DNA of 24,082 nucleotides from a virus. Position 1 is the stretch's first letter; each line of letters begins with the position of its first letter. A program made the translations under genes and the position numbers. Positions 13,509-20,976 of the stretch are shown here, piece after piece. A model generated the notes under the pieces. That model ran no database searches. It worked only from the letters and a program-made list of their open reading frames with translations, and was not told where the DNA came from. The DNA lies in the IMG/VR virus record IMGVR_UViG_3300038629_000383, positions 1-24,082 of that record; one strand, written 5' to 3'.

Positions 13509-13930
13509 CCGCACCAATATTTAAGCCCGAGCATATCACAACCGTTAAAGCAATAGAGGATCTTTTGGATCGTCTAGGCAAAAAGTACTTCAGTCCTAGA
13601 GAATATGGAGTTATTGCTAATGAAGCTATGACTCCTGAAAGAATGGAACGCATATATGATATGAATATTTTAATGCTAATCCAGTGTGATATAATGATAG
13701 CCGTAATAGATGACAAGGATGCTGGTACAGTATTTGAAATGGGATTTTTTGCTGCTAAACAAGTAGAATACTATCCTCAGGAACGACATCTTATTATAAC
13801 TTATTCTGCCAATGATCATGGAGTTAATGTAATGTTAAAGCATGCTACCGGAGCACATTGTAAGAACATGAAGCAGCTCAATCTAGCAATAGAAGGTGAA
13901 GGTCATGTTGATCTGGAGGTATTAGAATGA
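13496..13930 (+). CDS. Nucleoside 2-deoxyribosyltransferase-like protein
   Basis: ATG 13496 has AGGAGG upstream and overlaps the previous gene by 13 bases. The 144-residue protein begins MYYIAAPIF, contains MNILMLIQCDIMIAVIDDKD and DAGTVFEMGFFAAK with E81, the position of the catalytic glutamate in this family. Length and motif order fit. Known members swap bases between 2'-deoxynucleosides or hydrolyse deoxynucleoside monophosphates. Here it may recycle deoxyribose or remove an unwanted base from the pool, alongside the HD hydrolase and ThyX-like protein. Confidence 0.8.
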   Translation: MYYIAAPIFKPEHITTVKAIEDLLDRLGKKYFSPREYGVIANEAMTPERMERIYDMNILMLIQCDIMIAVIDDKDAGTVFEMGFFAAKQVEYYPQERHLIITYSANDHGVNVMLKHATGAHCKNMKQLNLAIEGEGHVDLEVLE

Positions 13931-14991
13931 ACGAAACAATTCTATATATGAAAGACAATAAGGGCACTATGCGCGAATGGGGAATCTCCGCTGATGGGGA
14001 TATGATCACTATGCGCTTCGGGCAAATGGGTGGATCAATGCAATATCGGACTGAGCAGGTAAATGAGGGTAAGCAGTCTAGAGATATCGAGGAGCAAGTA
14101 CAGTCACGCATCGATAGCCGGATCTCTAAACAAATGGATAGAGGATATATCTATAGCTTTGATGAAGCATTCCTCCGGCCTCATGCTCTAAATGCTTTAG
14201 GTCTTCGTAAGCCTATGTTAGCCCAGAAGATTGATAATGTCAAGAATATTGATTATACCGATGCAATTGCTCAGCCTAAGTTCGACGGCAATCGTTGTAT
14301 GATATATTGCGAGAACGGAATCAACAGAGCATACTCTCGGAATGGTAAACCGATAGAGGCAATAGATCATATTCTTGCTGACCTTCCGATACTAGGGAAT
14401 ACGGTTTTAGATGGTGAGCTCTATTGCCACGGTTACACTTTACAAAGCATAGTATCCTGGATTAAGCGTAAGCAAGAAGATACTCTCAAATTAAAGTATC
14501 ATCTATATGATATTGTAGCTCCTACGATCCCGTATAAGCGACGATCTATGATGATAAGGGGTCTACCTATAGGTCAATCGATATCGCCGGTCTACGGCGA
14601 TCCTATAGCCTCTGAGAGCGAGCTATATAGTCGTTTTAGGGAATATCGACAGGATGGCTACGAAGGTGCTATTCTGCGTTGGGGGAATTCAGGATACGAA
14701 GACGGCAAGCGGAGTAAATCATTAGTCAAAGTCAAGGAGTGGGAGTCAGAAGAATTTACAGTTGCTAGTGTAGTGCCATCATCGGACGGATGGGGTATAT
14801 TAATTTGTCATCTTCCGAATTTTGAAACATTTCGAGTCAGTGCTCCAGGATCAATTAATGAGAAAATTAAAATCTTAGAGAATAAATATCAATATATAGG
14901 AAAACAAGTAACAATAGAATTTGCCAACTATACTAAAGATGGCAAACCCTTTCACCCAGTAGCAATTAACTTCAGAGACGAAATACAATGA
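13927..14991 (+). CDS. ATP-dependent DNA ligase with N-terminal WGR-like domain
   Basis: The 354-residue protein has ligase motif I KFDG (K118 is the expected AMP-bound lysine), motif III LDGELY (161-166), motif IV GYEGAILR (244-251) and motif V SLVKVK (265-270), followed by a C-terminal OB-like region of about 80 residues. Ahead of these, residues 1-75 read as a WGR-like domain: ILYMKDNKGTMREWGI, FGQMGGSMQY, a Lys-rich helix and MDRGYI. WGR domains in PARP-type proteins bind nucleic acid and sit near DNA ends. The fused domain may bring the ligase to nicks. It starts with ATG overlapping the previous stop. Confidence 0.85.
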   Translation: MNETILYMKDNKGTMREWGISADGDMITMRFGQMGGSMQYRTEQVNEGKQSRDIEEQVQSRIDSRISKQMDRGYIYSFDEAFLRPHALNALGLRKPMLAQKIDNVKNIDYTDAIAQPKFDGNRCMIYCENGINRAYSRNGKPIEAIDHILADLPILGNTVLDGELYCHGYTLQSIVSWIKRKQEDTLKLKYHLYDIVAPTIPYKRRSMMIRGLPIGQSISPVYGDPIASESELYSRFREYRQDGYEGAILRWGNSGYEDGKRSKSLVKVKEWESEEFTVASVVPSSDGWGILICHLPNFETFRVSAPGSINEKIKILENKYQYIGKQVTIEFANYTKDGKPFHPVAINFRDEIQ

Positions 14992-15305
14992 TCCCAGATC
15001 AACCAAAATATGAAAGTTCAATAGGTGGTTCGGCACAGTTAGGGCCTGAACCAACTTCTTCCCGCTTAGATCGGCATGTAAATATGCTTCATGAAATATT
15101 AAACGGACTTGATAAAGCAAACCTACAAAGTGAAAATCTTTTGACTAAACTCCGAGGGAGTTTAGAATCAACTATAGACCCTACACCTAATAAAATAACA
15201 GAACAACAATCTGTGATGACTTCTCTAGAATCGCTTGGTGATGAAATTCTTGGTAAGATACATCGATACAATAATATGATCGATGAGATCAAGGAGCAAG
15301 TATAA
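14988..15305 (+). CDS. Helical protein, 105 residues, unknown function
   Basis: ATG 14988 overlaps the ligase stop (ATGA) and the stop overlaps the next start (TAATG). The first 30 residues are Pro/Ser/Gly-rich, the remainder helical with heptad-like leucines (LHEILNGLDKANLQSENLLT, then LESLGDEILGKIHRYNNMID), likely a coiled coil. No family is recognised. An oligomeric adaptor is plausible, nothing more. Confidence 0.65.
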   Translation: MIPDQPKYESSIGGSAQLGPEPTSSRLDRHVNMLHEILNGLDKANLQSENLLTKLRGSLESTIDPTPNKITEQQSVMTSLESLGDEILGKIHRYNNMIDEIKEQV

Positions 15306-15448
15306 TGAAGGATAAAATCAGAAAATTTACGTGTATGATATTAGGTCATACCTGGTTTATTATTTTTAGTGCGCCGTCTGATACGGGTTATGTAGCAGGA
15401 TATAACTGTTTTCGATGTGGTGAAGATAAAGCAATTGAATGGAGATAA
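15305..15448 (+). CDS. Small zinc-binding-type protein, DUF1660-like, 47 residues
   Basis: ATG 15305 overlaps the previous stop. The protein has C-x3-GHTW (FTCMILGHTW, residues 8-17) and a C-terminal CFRCGED, the spacing of the DUF1660 group of short phage proteins with four probable zinc ligands (C10, H15, C35, C38). Function of the group is unknown. The next gene looks like a paralogue. Confidence 0.65.
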   Translation: MKDKIRKFTCMILGHTWFIIFSAPSDTGYVAGYNCFRCGEDKAIEWR

Positions 15449-15449
15449 A

Positions 15450-15584
15450 ATGAAAAAATTATGGTATAAATTAATGGCTGTAATTTGCGCCCTTCAGGGA
15501 GGGTGCAATTTTGTTAACATTGGATCTCAGTTAAGGTGCAAAACTTGTAATAGATTATGGCTAACGAACAAAGGTGATCAATGA
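15450..15584 (+). CDS. Second small Cys-motif protein, 44 residues
   Basis: GGAGA stands just before ATG 15450. The protein keeps a related layout (CALQGGC near residues 13-19, then LRCKTCNRLW near 28-37) and is probably a diverged copy of the previous gene. It ends at 15584, directly against the last codon of the leftward gene set at 15585. A terminator-like hairpin lies within it, so it may not be made at high level. Confidence 0.5.
   Translation: MKKLWYKLMAVICALQGGCNFVNIGSQLRCKTCNRLWLTNKGDQ
15485..15515 (+). terminator. Hairpin with T-rich tail at the convergent junction
   Basis: TTGCGCCCT (15485-15493) pairs with AGGGTGCAA (15500-15508) over 9 bp with one G-U, followed by TTTTGTT. It is oriented to stop rightward transcription just before the leftward genes. 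It lies inside the 44-codon gene. On the minus strand the stem has a C-A mismatch and no T-run, so it would act in one direction only. Confidence 0.55.
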
Positions 15585-15854
15585 TTACTTAAGCTGACGT
15601 AACCTTTCTTCAAATACGGCTTTGTCAACCATATCATCTTGGGTGGCAGTGCCGTTTTTTATTTTGCGGTTTATCTTACGTAATCGATCTTCAATTTCAA
15701 ACATGAGCTTTTTGTTTTGGCTGGCAATAGTCACCCATCGTTCGTCACCTTGCTCAATTAAATAAGTAGTGGTAACTTCAAATACAGTATAGCCGCCACC
15801 ACCTGAAAATAGTGAAAATATTACTGCCCACATACCCATTTCTTTTTTCTCCAT
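15585..15854 (-). CDS. Membrane protein with coiled coil, possible lysis protein (holin/spanin-like)
   Basis: The 89-residue product has one hydrophobic segment near the N-terminus (about residues 8-30: MWAVIFSLFSGGGGYTVF onward) followed by a charged helical domain (IASQNKKLMFEIEDRLRKIN and more). One N-terminal membrane helix plus a periplasmic-type coiled coil is the layout of Rz-like spanins and some holins. The start overlaps the stop of the ejection-type gene (TAATG). It is last in the late operon. No endolysin is visible nearby, so the lysis role is a suggestion. Confidence 0.55.
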   Translation of the reverse strand: MEKKEMGMWAVIFSLFSGGGGYTVFEVTTTYLIEQGDERWVTIASQNKKLMFEIEDRLRKINRKIKNGTATQDDMVDKAVFEERLRQLK

Positions 15855-17527
15855 TAGTCTGCAACTGACGCGGAAACAGAAGCAGCAATACCACTAGTAA
15901 CAGGTTGATATTTAGTAACAAGTTTTGTTATTAATTGCTCTAATGATTCATCACCCTTATTTAAAATAGCATATTGTATTGCATCTATTTCTGCTTTAGT
16001 AATTTTATTTGCAATTTTCTTAGCAGACTTACCAAGTGCTGGAGGAATCTGTCCTAAAATTGCACCTAATATTGCTCCAATGCCGGCACCAGCTGGGCCA
16101 CCAGCTATAGCACCAGTAATAGCACCAGTGCCAGTAGTACCAGCAGCTAATGCACCACGAGCAGTTCTAGCACCTGGATCAATTTTACCAACATTTCTTG
16201 CCAATTGTTTTCCTTTAGATCCAACTATCATTTTTTCTAAATTAGTAACTGTTTCTGGCGTATGTCCTAATAGTTTTCTGTCTGAATTGAGAATATTATT
16301 TGCTCGTCCTCTCATTGCTTTATCAAAATCTCCTTCAATATTTGAAATATCTGATAGTCTTGCTGTTTTTTCAGCTTGTGTTAAGGCTTTACTTTGTTGA
16401 TGTCTAGAGTACAAATCCCTAGCTTTTCTTAAATTCTTTTGCATGCCTATTAAAGTGCCTTTGCCTCTATCAACCTGGCCTTTCTTTAATCCTTCTAAGA
16501 AATCATTAATTCCATTATATACAATATTAGCAGAAGCTCTTGGTCTACCTTTTCCGCTAGTTCTCAAGGCTTCAGTTTTTATAGTAACCCTTTGTAAATT
16601 CTTAACAGTAGGATTTTTAATATTAAGCAATCTATTTATTGCTGGTTTTATGGCTCCAATATCTTCAGGCCCATGACCTGTGCTATTAAGTTTTTGAATT
16701 AATTTATACCTAAATTCATCAAAGACTTCTGGCTTAACTCTAACCATGGATTTATCAACTACTCTATAAGCATCCTTATATCCCTGATGTAAATCCTTTA
16801 AGGTTGTTTTTACTCTTTTTCCAAATTCTTTTACAGCCTTGCTTTTAATGATAGGCTTTGCTATCTTATTAACAGCAAGACCAATGGCCGGAGTTAATAT
16901 CATAGAAGTTAAGCCAGTAGTTGCTGCTTTTTCTAAGCGATCTTTTCCACCTTCACCAGAGCCAGCTCCATATATCGCACCTTCTACTCCTGCTACTATA
17001 GCAGGAGCAACATACCTTTGTATTATTTTAGGAGCTTGCTTAATAGCTTGAGTTCCTAAAGCTTTAGCAGCACCTGTACCTCCAGTAACTAAACCTCCTG
17101 CAATTTCCAAAGCTATATTAGTTCCAGGATTGCGTGTAGCAAATGCTTCTTGATCATTACGAATTGATTCCCTAGCTTTTTCTACTGCCGCAGCTTTTTC
17201 TACTGAAAAATCATCATATTTTTTACCAGTAACTTCGCTTACATCATCACCGCTTAATTGGCTCATATACTTAGCAAAGGTAGCAGCAATTGGAGCCATA
17301 ATTTCATCAGCTGTATTAAAAGTTGCTCCGCTGAGAATGGGATTTAAGAAGTTACCTGCTTCTTTATCAGTCCAATCATAAGTTTCTGTTTGTTCAATCT
17401 TATCAGGTCTGCCATAATTAGGTTGAGATTTTTCCATATCAACATAAGACATAATCTCTTCTTCAGAGGCTCCACCAGATTCCATTTTCTGGATATTCCT
17501 AGCAATTCTGTCTGTGTTTTCACTCAT
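15854..17527 (-). CDS. Probable internal virion / DNA-ejection protein, 557 residues
   Basis: The start is ATG 17527 with GGAG 9 bases upstream. The N-terminal 130 residues are charged. Two Gly/Ala-rich hydrophobic stretches (about 137-159 and 190-215) and a third near 455-490 (GAIAGGPAGAGIGAILGAIL) could insert in membranes, separated by a long basic helical region (about 225-420). Such alternation is common in podovirus proteins that leave the capsid and form the conduit through the cell envelope. The neighbour upstream in the operon has a recognised ejection-type motif. No peptidoglycan hydrolase domain is seen. Confidence 0.6.
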   Translation of the reverse strand: MSENTDRIARNIQKMESGGASEEEIMSYVDMEKSQPNYGRPDKIEQTETYDWTDKEAGNFLNPILSGATFNTADEIMAPIAATFAKYMSQLSGDDVSEVTGKKYDDFSVEKAAAVEKARESIRNDQEAFATRNPGTNIALEIAGGLVTGGTGAAKALGTQAIKQAPKIIQRYVAPAIVAGVEGAIYGAGSGEGGKDRLEKAATTGLTSMILTPAIGLAVNKIAKPIIKSKAVKEFGKRVKTTLKDLHQGYKDAYRVVDKSMVRVKPEVFDEFRYKLIQKLNSTGHGPEDIGAIKPAINRLLNIKNPTVKNLQRVTIKTEALRTSGKGRPRASANIVYNGINDFLEGLKKGQVDRGKGTLIGMQKNLRKARDLYSRHQQSKALTQAEKTARLSDISNIEGDFDKAMRGRANNILNSDRKLLGHTPETVTNLEKMIVGSKGKQLARNVGKIDPGARTARGALAAGTTGTGAITGAIAGGPAGAGIGAILGAILGQIPPALGKSAKKIANKITKAEIDAIQYAILNKGDESLEQLITKLVTKYQPVTSGIAASVSASVAD

Positions 17528-17533
17528 GATTAA

Positions 17534-18673
17534 TTACTCCAAACCATATTTACTTTTTGTGGCATCTAATCCACCGCCTTCTACATCAGTATCCCCTGGT
17601 CTAACATTGCCTTCAGTAAGCGGAGCTGTTGGTGCCCTAGGCTGATTCTTTTCATACCATTGAGCTTCTTCCCTATAAGCTTTTTGTAAGGCATTCATTA
17701 TATTCAGCATAATTTCTTTTCTTACTTCAATGACTTCTTTGATCCGTTCATCACTACCGAACTGATCAATTTTGCCCCAACGATTCATCATAGCTTGTAA
17801 TTCTGCGATGTTGACAGCACCAAATCCAGTTGCTCCAGATGGAGATAATGATTTTAACTCTTTCATTGTATCAATAACAGTCTGAGCATTAACTGTATCC
17901 ATTTGATTTTCCCAATCCCTGGCATCTGATTCAGGCATCCAGGATGTAGCTGCTGCAGCAAGTCCAGTTGTCCAATAATCGCCAACTCCTTTTTCAAGTC
18001 TTATGAGCTCTTCCATAGAAGCATGTAATCCACGAAGGGTTGACTCGGCGGTTTGCTGAGTTGATCTATGTTCACCCAATCGTTTCATTTTAGTTTCGGC
18101 ACCTTTTCTTGCCTCTACTTCTCCAGTAATGTCTACATCATATGTAGTTTTTGGATCACGAAGATCTATAAGTGTAGTTTTTAGATCTCCAATCTGAATT
18201 CCTCTAGATGCTTGATCCATCCAAATTCTTCTTTGCTCATCAGAAGCAGTAGACCAATCTGGTTCTCCAATATATGCTTTAACATATTCTAATCTAGCAT
18301 TATTAGCTGGCTCAGGATGTTTAACCTTATAATCTTGAAGTTTCCTTTTGTTCTTTAAAGTCAAATCTTGTTTAAGCTGATCTGCTATAGTCATGCCTCG
18401 TTGACCGTAAGATGTAGCCATCATCTCCAAGCCTTTATCACCAGTTTCTCGGCCTCCAGCCATCATCTGATATAGATCCATTTGAGATTTTCGCTCTGGC
18501 GTCATCTCAGAATTGGCTCTAGCATAAGCAGGACTTTGCGAAGCAAGGTCTTCATTGCGACGCTTATACTCCTGGAGGTCTTCCCACTCCTTTAGTCTAG
18601 CTGCGTATTGTGTGTTAGCAGCAGAGCTATTACTAGCTCCACCACCAAACATTCCTGAAAATATATTAGCCAT
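17534..18673 (-). CDS. Probable internal virion / DNA-ejection protein, 379 residues
   Basis: ATG 18673 has AGGAG 6 bases upstream. The N-terminus is small-residue rich (MANIFSGMFGGGASNSSAAN); the middle is helical with many Gln, Lys and Glu. A segment near residues 275-290, LKSLSPSGATGFGAVNIAEL, matches the SPSGATGFGAL pattern, which from memory recurs in phage ejection-type proteins and is followed by a helix as here. The C-terminal 40 residues are acidic and probably disordered. It is co-transcribed with the 557-residue protein, from which it is separated by six bases. Confidence 0.65.
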   Translation of the reverse strand: MANIFSGMFGGGASNSSAANTQYAARLKEWEDLQEYKRRNEDLASQSPAYARANSEMTPERKSQMDLYQMMAGGRETGDKGLEMMATSYGQRGMTIADQLKQDLTLKNKRKLQDYKVKHPEPANNARLEYVKAYIGEPDWSTASDEQRRIWMDQASRGIQIGDLKTTLIDLRDPKTTYDVDITGEVEARKGAETKMKRLGEHRSTQQTAESTLRGLHASMEELIRLEKGVGDYWTTGLAAAATSWMPESDARDWENQMDTVNAQTVIDTMKELKSLSPSGATGFGAVNIAELQAMMNRWGKIDQFGSDERIKEVIEVRKEIMLNIMNALQKAYREEAQWYEKNQPRAPTAPLTEGNVRPGDTDVEGGGLDATKSKYGLE

Positions 18674-18674
18674 G

Positions 18675-19061
18675 TTATACTCCTAATTGACTAAGGTAGG
18701 CCATCAAGCCTCCTTGTGGCATTGGACTATTTGGTCTAGCGGCTCGCTGGGCTATATTAGTCATTGCCATGATTCCCGCTATCTCCTTCATCGGGTTGGG
18801 TAGAGCAGGAGCTTCCATTCCAGCACTAACAAGACCAGATGGATCACCTTGCCATTTATTCTCCCACGGAGGCTGAGGAGGCTCAAGATTTGCGTTAGGA
18901 AAATCCTGTGGTCTATCATTCATAGTTAAACCACCTCCATTCCAAATAGACTGCGGCGGCTGCTGTGTATAATTTAATTGATTAGGATTGTTAGGGTAGC
19001 CATCATATTTAAATGTTTGGCCAGGCCCCATTGCTTGTCCCCATATATCGTGAATATCCAT
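18675..19061 (-). CDS. Pro/Asn/Gln-rich virion-region protein, 128 residues
   Basis: The start ATG overlaps the stop of the Gln/Gly-rich protein (TAATG). The sequence is low in charge and rich in Pro, Asn, Gly and Gln (for example NPNQLNYTQQPPQSIWNGGG), with a short hydrophobic helix near 88-105 and little expected structure. It lies among ejection-type genes and may be a minor virion or scaffold component. No family is recognised. Confidence 0.6.
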   Translation of the reverse strand: MDIHDIWGQAMGPGQTFKYDGYPNNPNQLNYTQQPPQSIWNGGGLTMNDRPQDFPNANLEPPQPPWENKWQGDPSGLVSAGMEAPALPNPMKEIAGIMAMTNIAQRAARPNSPMPQGGLMAYLSQLGV

Positions 19062-19897
19062 TACTGTGGCCCCATCGATCCGCTGAGTCCAAATCCTTTA
19101 CTAGAAGAATCTCCAGACGATTGGCCTGATCCAAGAACAGTCGGAGCGCCAACTGTATTAGCATATTGACCCATAGCTTGCCAAGGAGCCATATAAGGAG
19201 CAAATTGCCCCATACCGAGATTCTGCATTTGGCCTCCGTAATTAAGGCCACCTTGCATAGCTTGATTCTGATTACCTAGCATTTGTCCAGAAAGGTTAAG
19301 ACGATCCATATCAAACTGATCAGCTCTTTGTGCTATACCTAGCTTACGATCCAGATCTTTATCAAATGTATCAAATCCGATATTGGTTTGTTGCCTAGAG
19401 AGATCACGATTAGAATCATCAAAAAGCTTAGATTGAGCTAAGCCATGCCTTGAACTCCCGCTCTGTCCGTATGCACCCGCTCTATTATCTAAAGTAGCTA
19501 AGCTTTGCCCTAACCTTTGAGTTGAGTCTTGCTGAAGTTGCCCTTTCATGGCATCAACATAATTATTACCAGCCCCGCCCATAATTGATTCATTTATAAA
19601 TTGCTCATTCCCACCTCCTTGTCGATCTCGATTATACTGACCTTGAAGATCCATTCCTTGATAAGCGCCACCTTGCATTTGATTTTGCCACGGCTGCATT
19701 GATTGATCAAATATGCCTTGCAGATTCCCTACTGCACCAGGAATTTGTTGCTGCATACTCTGATTGCCACCTCCAAACAAATTACCTGCTTGGCTATATA
19801 AAGCACCTAATGGTCCAGCTTGACCTTCCCAAACACCTTGGCTAAAATTACCTTGATTCTGCGAATCTGATTCGCTTTTACCTACGCTGCCGCCCAT
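19061..19897 (-). CDS. Gln/Gly-rich internal virion protein, 278 residues
   Basis: I place the start at ATG 19897 with GGAG about 7 bases upstream, just past the stop of the acetyltransferase-like gene, rather than at 19945 inside it. The protein is Gln, Gly, Ser and Asn rich (MGGSVGKSESDSQNQG, then QQQIPGAVGNLQGIFDQ and many GGN/QGG runs) with a central helical part around 155-205 (SKLFDDSNRDLSRQQTNIGF). Podovirus internal proteins of the gp14 type sit next to an acetyltransferase-like protein, as here. The low-complexity ends suggest a flexible ejected protein. Confidence 0.6.
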   Translation of the reverse strand: MGGSVGKSESDSQNQGNFSQGVWEGQAGPLGALYSQAGNLFGGGNQSMQQQIPGAVGNLQGIFDQSMQPWQNQMQGGAYQGMDLQGQYNRDRQGGGNEQFINESIMGGAGNNYVDAMKGQLQQDSTQRLGQSLATLDNRAGAYGQSGSSRHGLAQSKLFDDSNRDLSRQQTNIGFDTFDKDLDRKLGIAQRADQFDMDRLNLSGQMLGNQNQAMQGGLNYGGQMQNLGMGQFAPYMAPWQAMGQYANTVGAPTVLGSGQSSGDSSSKGFGLSGSMGPQ

Positions 19898-19899
19898 AA

Positions 19900-20355
19900 C
19901 TATTCTCCAATCTTGCGACGAATGGTGACGAAAGCTTCTTCCCATCCGTACTGTTTAAGTTTAGGTAACCATCCTTTCCGGACAGCCAACCCTCGTAATT
20001 CTAAGCAATTATAATCAATTGCTATTTTCTCTGCTACTTCTAAGAACTCTGCTAACCAGGAATCAATATCTGTTCCAGCAGTAATTGGAATATAAAGTAC
20101 CTTAGCTCCGCTATCCAAAGTTCTAACATCTAGTACGTTAATAGCTATAATCTCTTCTCCACGGGCTATAGTAACGAGCAGCTTATTCCCTAAGCGTAGT
20201 TCATCCCTAACCCTAGCCGTGGATATATCTATCGGTGCAAGAGCCTCTACGGAGCGTATAAGAGGTTCTACACGGCTCCAAACTAAGTCTATTACATTAG
20301 CGGGTACAGCAGCTATCGTAATAGGATCAAATATTTCTTCTGGTTGAGCACTCAT
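19900..20355 (-). CDS. GNAT-like (acetyltransferase-fold) virion-assembly protein
   Basis: The 151-residue protein has the layout of phage gp13-like or GNAT-fold proteins: LVTIARGEEIIAINVL as core strands, GTDIDSWLAEFLEVAEKIA as a helix and RGLAVRKGWLPKLKQYGWEE at about 120-142. In T7-like and other podoviruses a protein of this type is needed for assembly of internal virion proteins. The acyl-CoA loop is not clearly present, so enzyme activity is doubtful. No good ribosome binding site is seen upstream of ATG 20355. Confidence 0.65.
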   Translation of the reverse strand: MSAQPEEIFDPITIAAVPANVIDLVWSRVEPLIRSVEALAPIDISTARVRDELRLGNKLLVTIARGEEIIAINVLDVRTLDSGAKVLYIPITAGTDIDSWLAEFLEVAEKIAIDYNCLELRGLAVRKGWLPKLKQYGWEEAFVTIRRKIGE

Positions 20356-20364
20356 TTTAATTTA

Positions 20365-20976
20365 TCAAACATTATAAGACAACGCTGTTGTTAATTTATC
20401 ATTATTACCAGGGAAAACTCCATTCGCTCTTTCTGTAACAGGGATACGGAACCAATTCCCTTCATCAGTAATTGCACCACTTACAGTCCATACAGAGAAG
20501 ACACCAGCATCGCCAGTATTCTGAATATAAATTAAATCATCAGCAGCTAAAGCTGTTAAAAAGTTCGTCGCATCTCCACCATTAGAAGTTGTATCTGAGA
20601 TAAATAATTCAGTTACAGTACTATAAACACCAGTATCAAATCTAATCCTACCAGAACTAGGGCCAGTAGAAGTAGATGTATTAAATCGATATTCTCCAGT
20701 TATTAATCCACCTCCAATACTACCGCTTAACTTCACCCATCCATCAGAAGTCATTCCCCAGAATCCTTCTGCCGTAATAGCGGCGTCGTAATTATGATCC
20801 GCTGGATCACCGAAATAATGGATATCTCCAATTTGCGGCTTATATGGCATCTCTTTCCGTTTTGGAAATTTAGATGGTTGAGAAAAAGTTATACCTATAT
20901 TAGTAAACATCCTATTAAGATATTCACGAAGTGATTCCTCAGTATTTTCTGGAGCTTGTTCAGGAGTGAAGCTCAT
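20365..20976 (-). CDS. Tail or fibre-associated structural protein, 203 residues
   Basis: ATG 20976 overlaps the stop of the nozzle-like gene (ATGA). The first 50 residues are helical (APENTEESLREYLNRMFTNI); then beta-rich segments (DGWVKLSGSIGGGLITGEYR) and a C-terminal domain with LIYIQNTGDAGVFSVWTVSG at about 145-165. The C-terminal part resembles beta-structured domains in phage fibre and capsid decoration proteins. It may link tail nozzle and fibre. Family assignment is weak, structural role likely. Confidence 0.55.
   Translation of the reverse strand: MSFTPEQAPENTEESLREYLNRMFTNIGITFSQPSKFPKRKEMPYKPQIGDIHYFGDPADHNYDAAITAEGFWGMTSDGWVKLSGSIGGGLITGEYRFNTSTSTGPSSGRIRFDTGVYSTVTELFISDTTSNGGDATNFLTALAADDLIYIQNTGDAGVFSVWTVSGAITDEGNWFRIPVTERANGVFPGNNDKLTTALSYNV

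Noticed and set aside
16080-17051. Rightward open frames opposite the ejection-type gene
   Set aside because: They are Pro/Ala/Ile-rich antisense of the Gly-rich leftward gene, without binding sites or known motifs.
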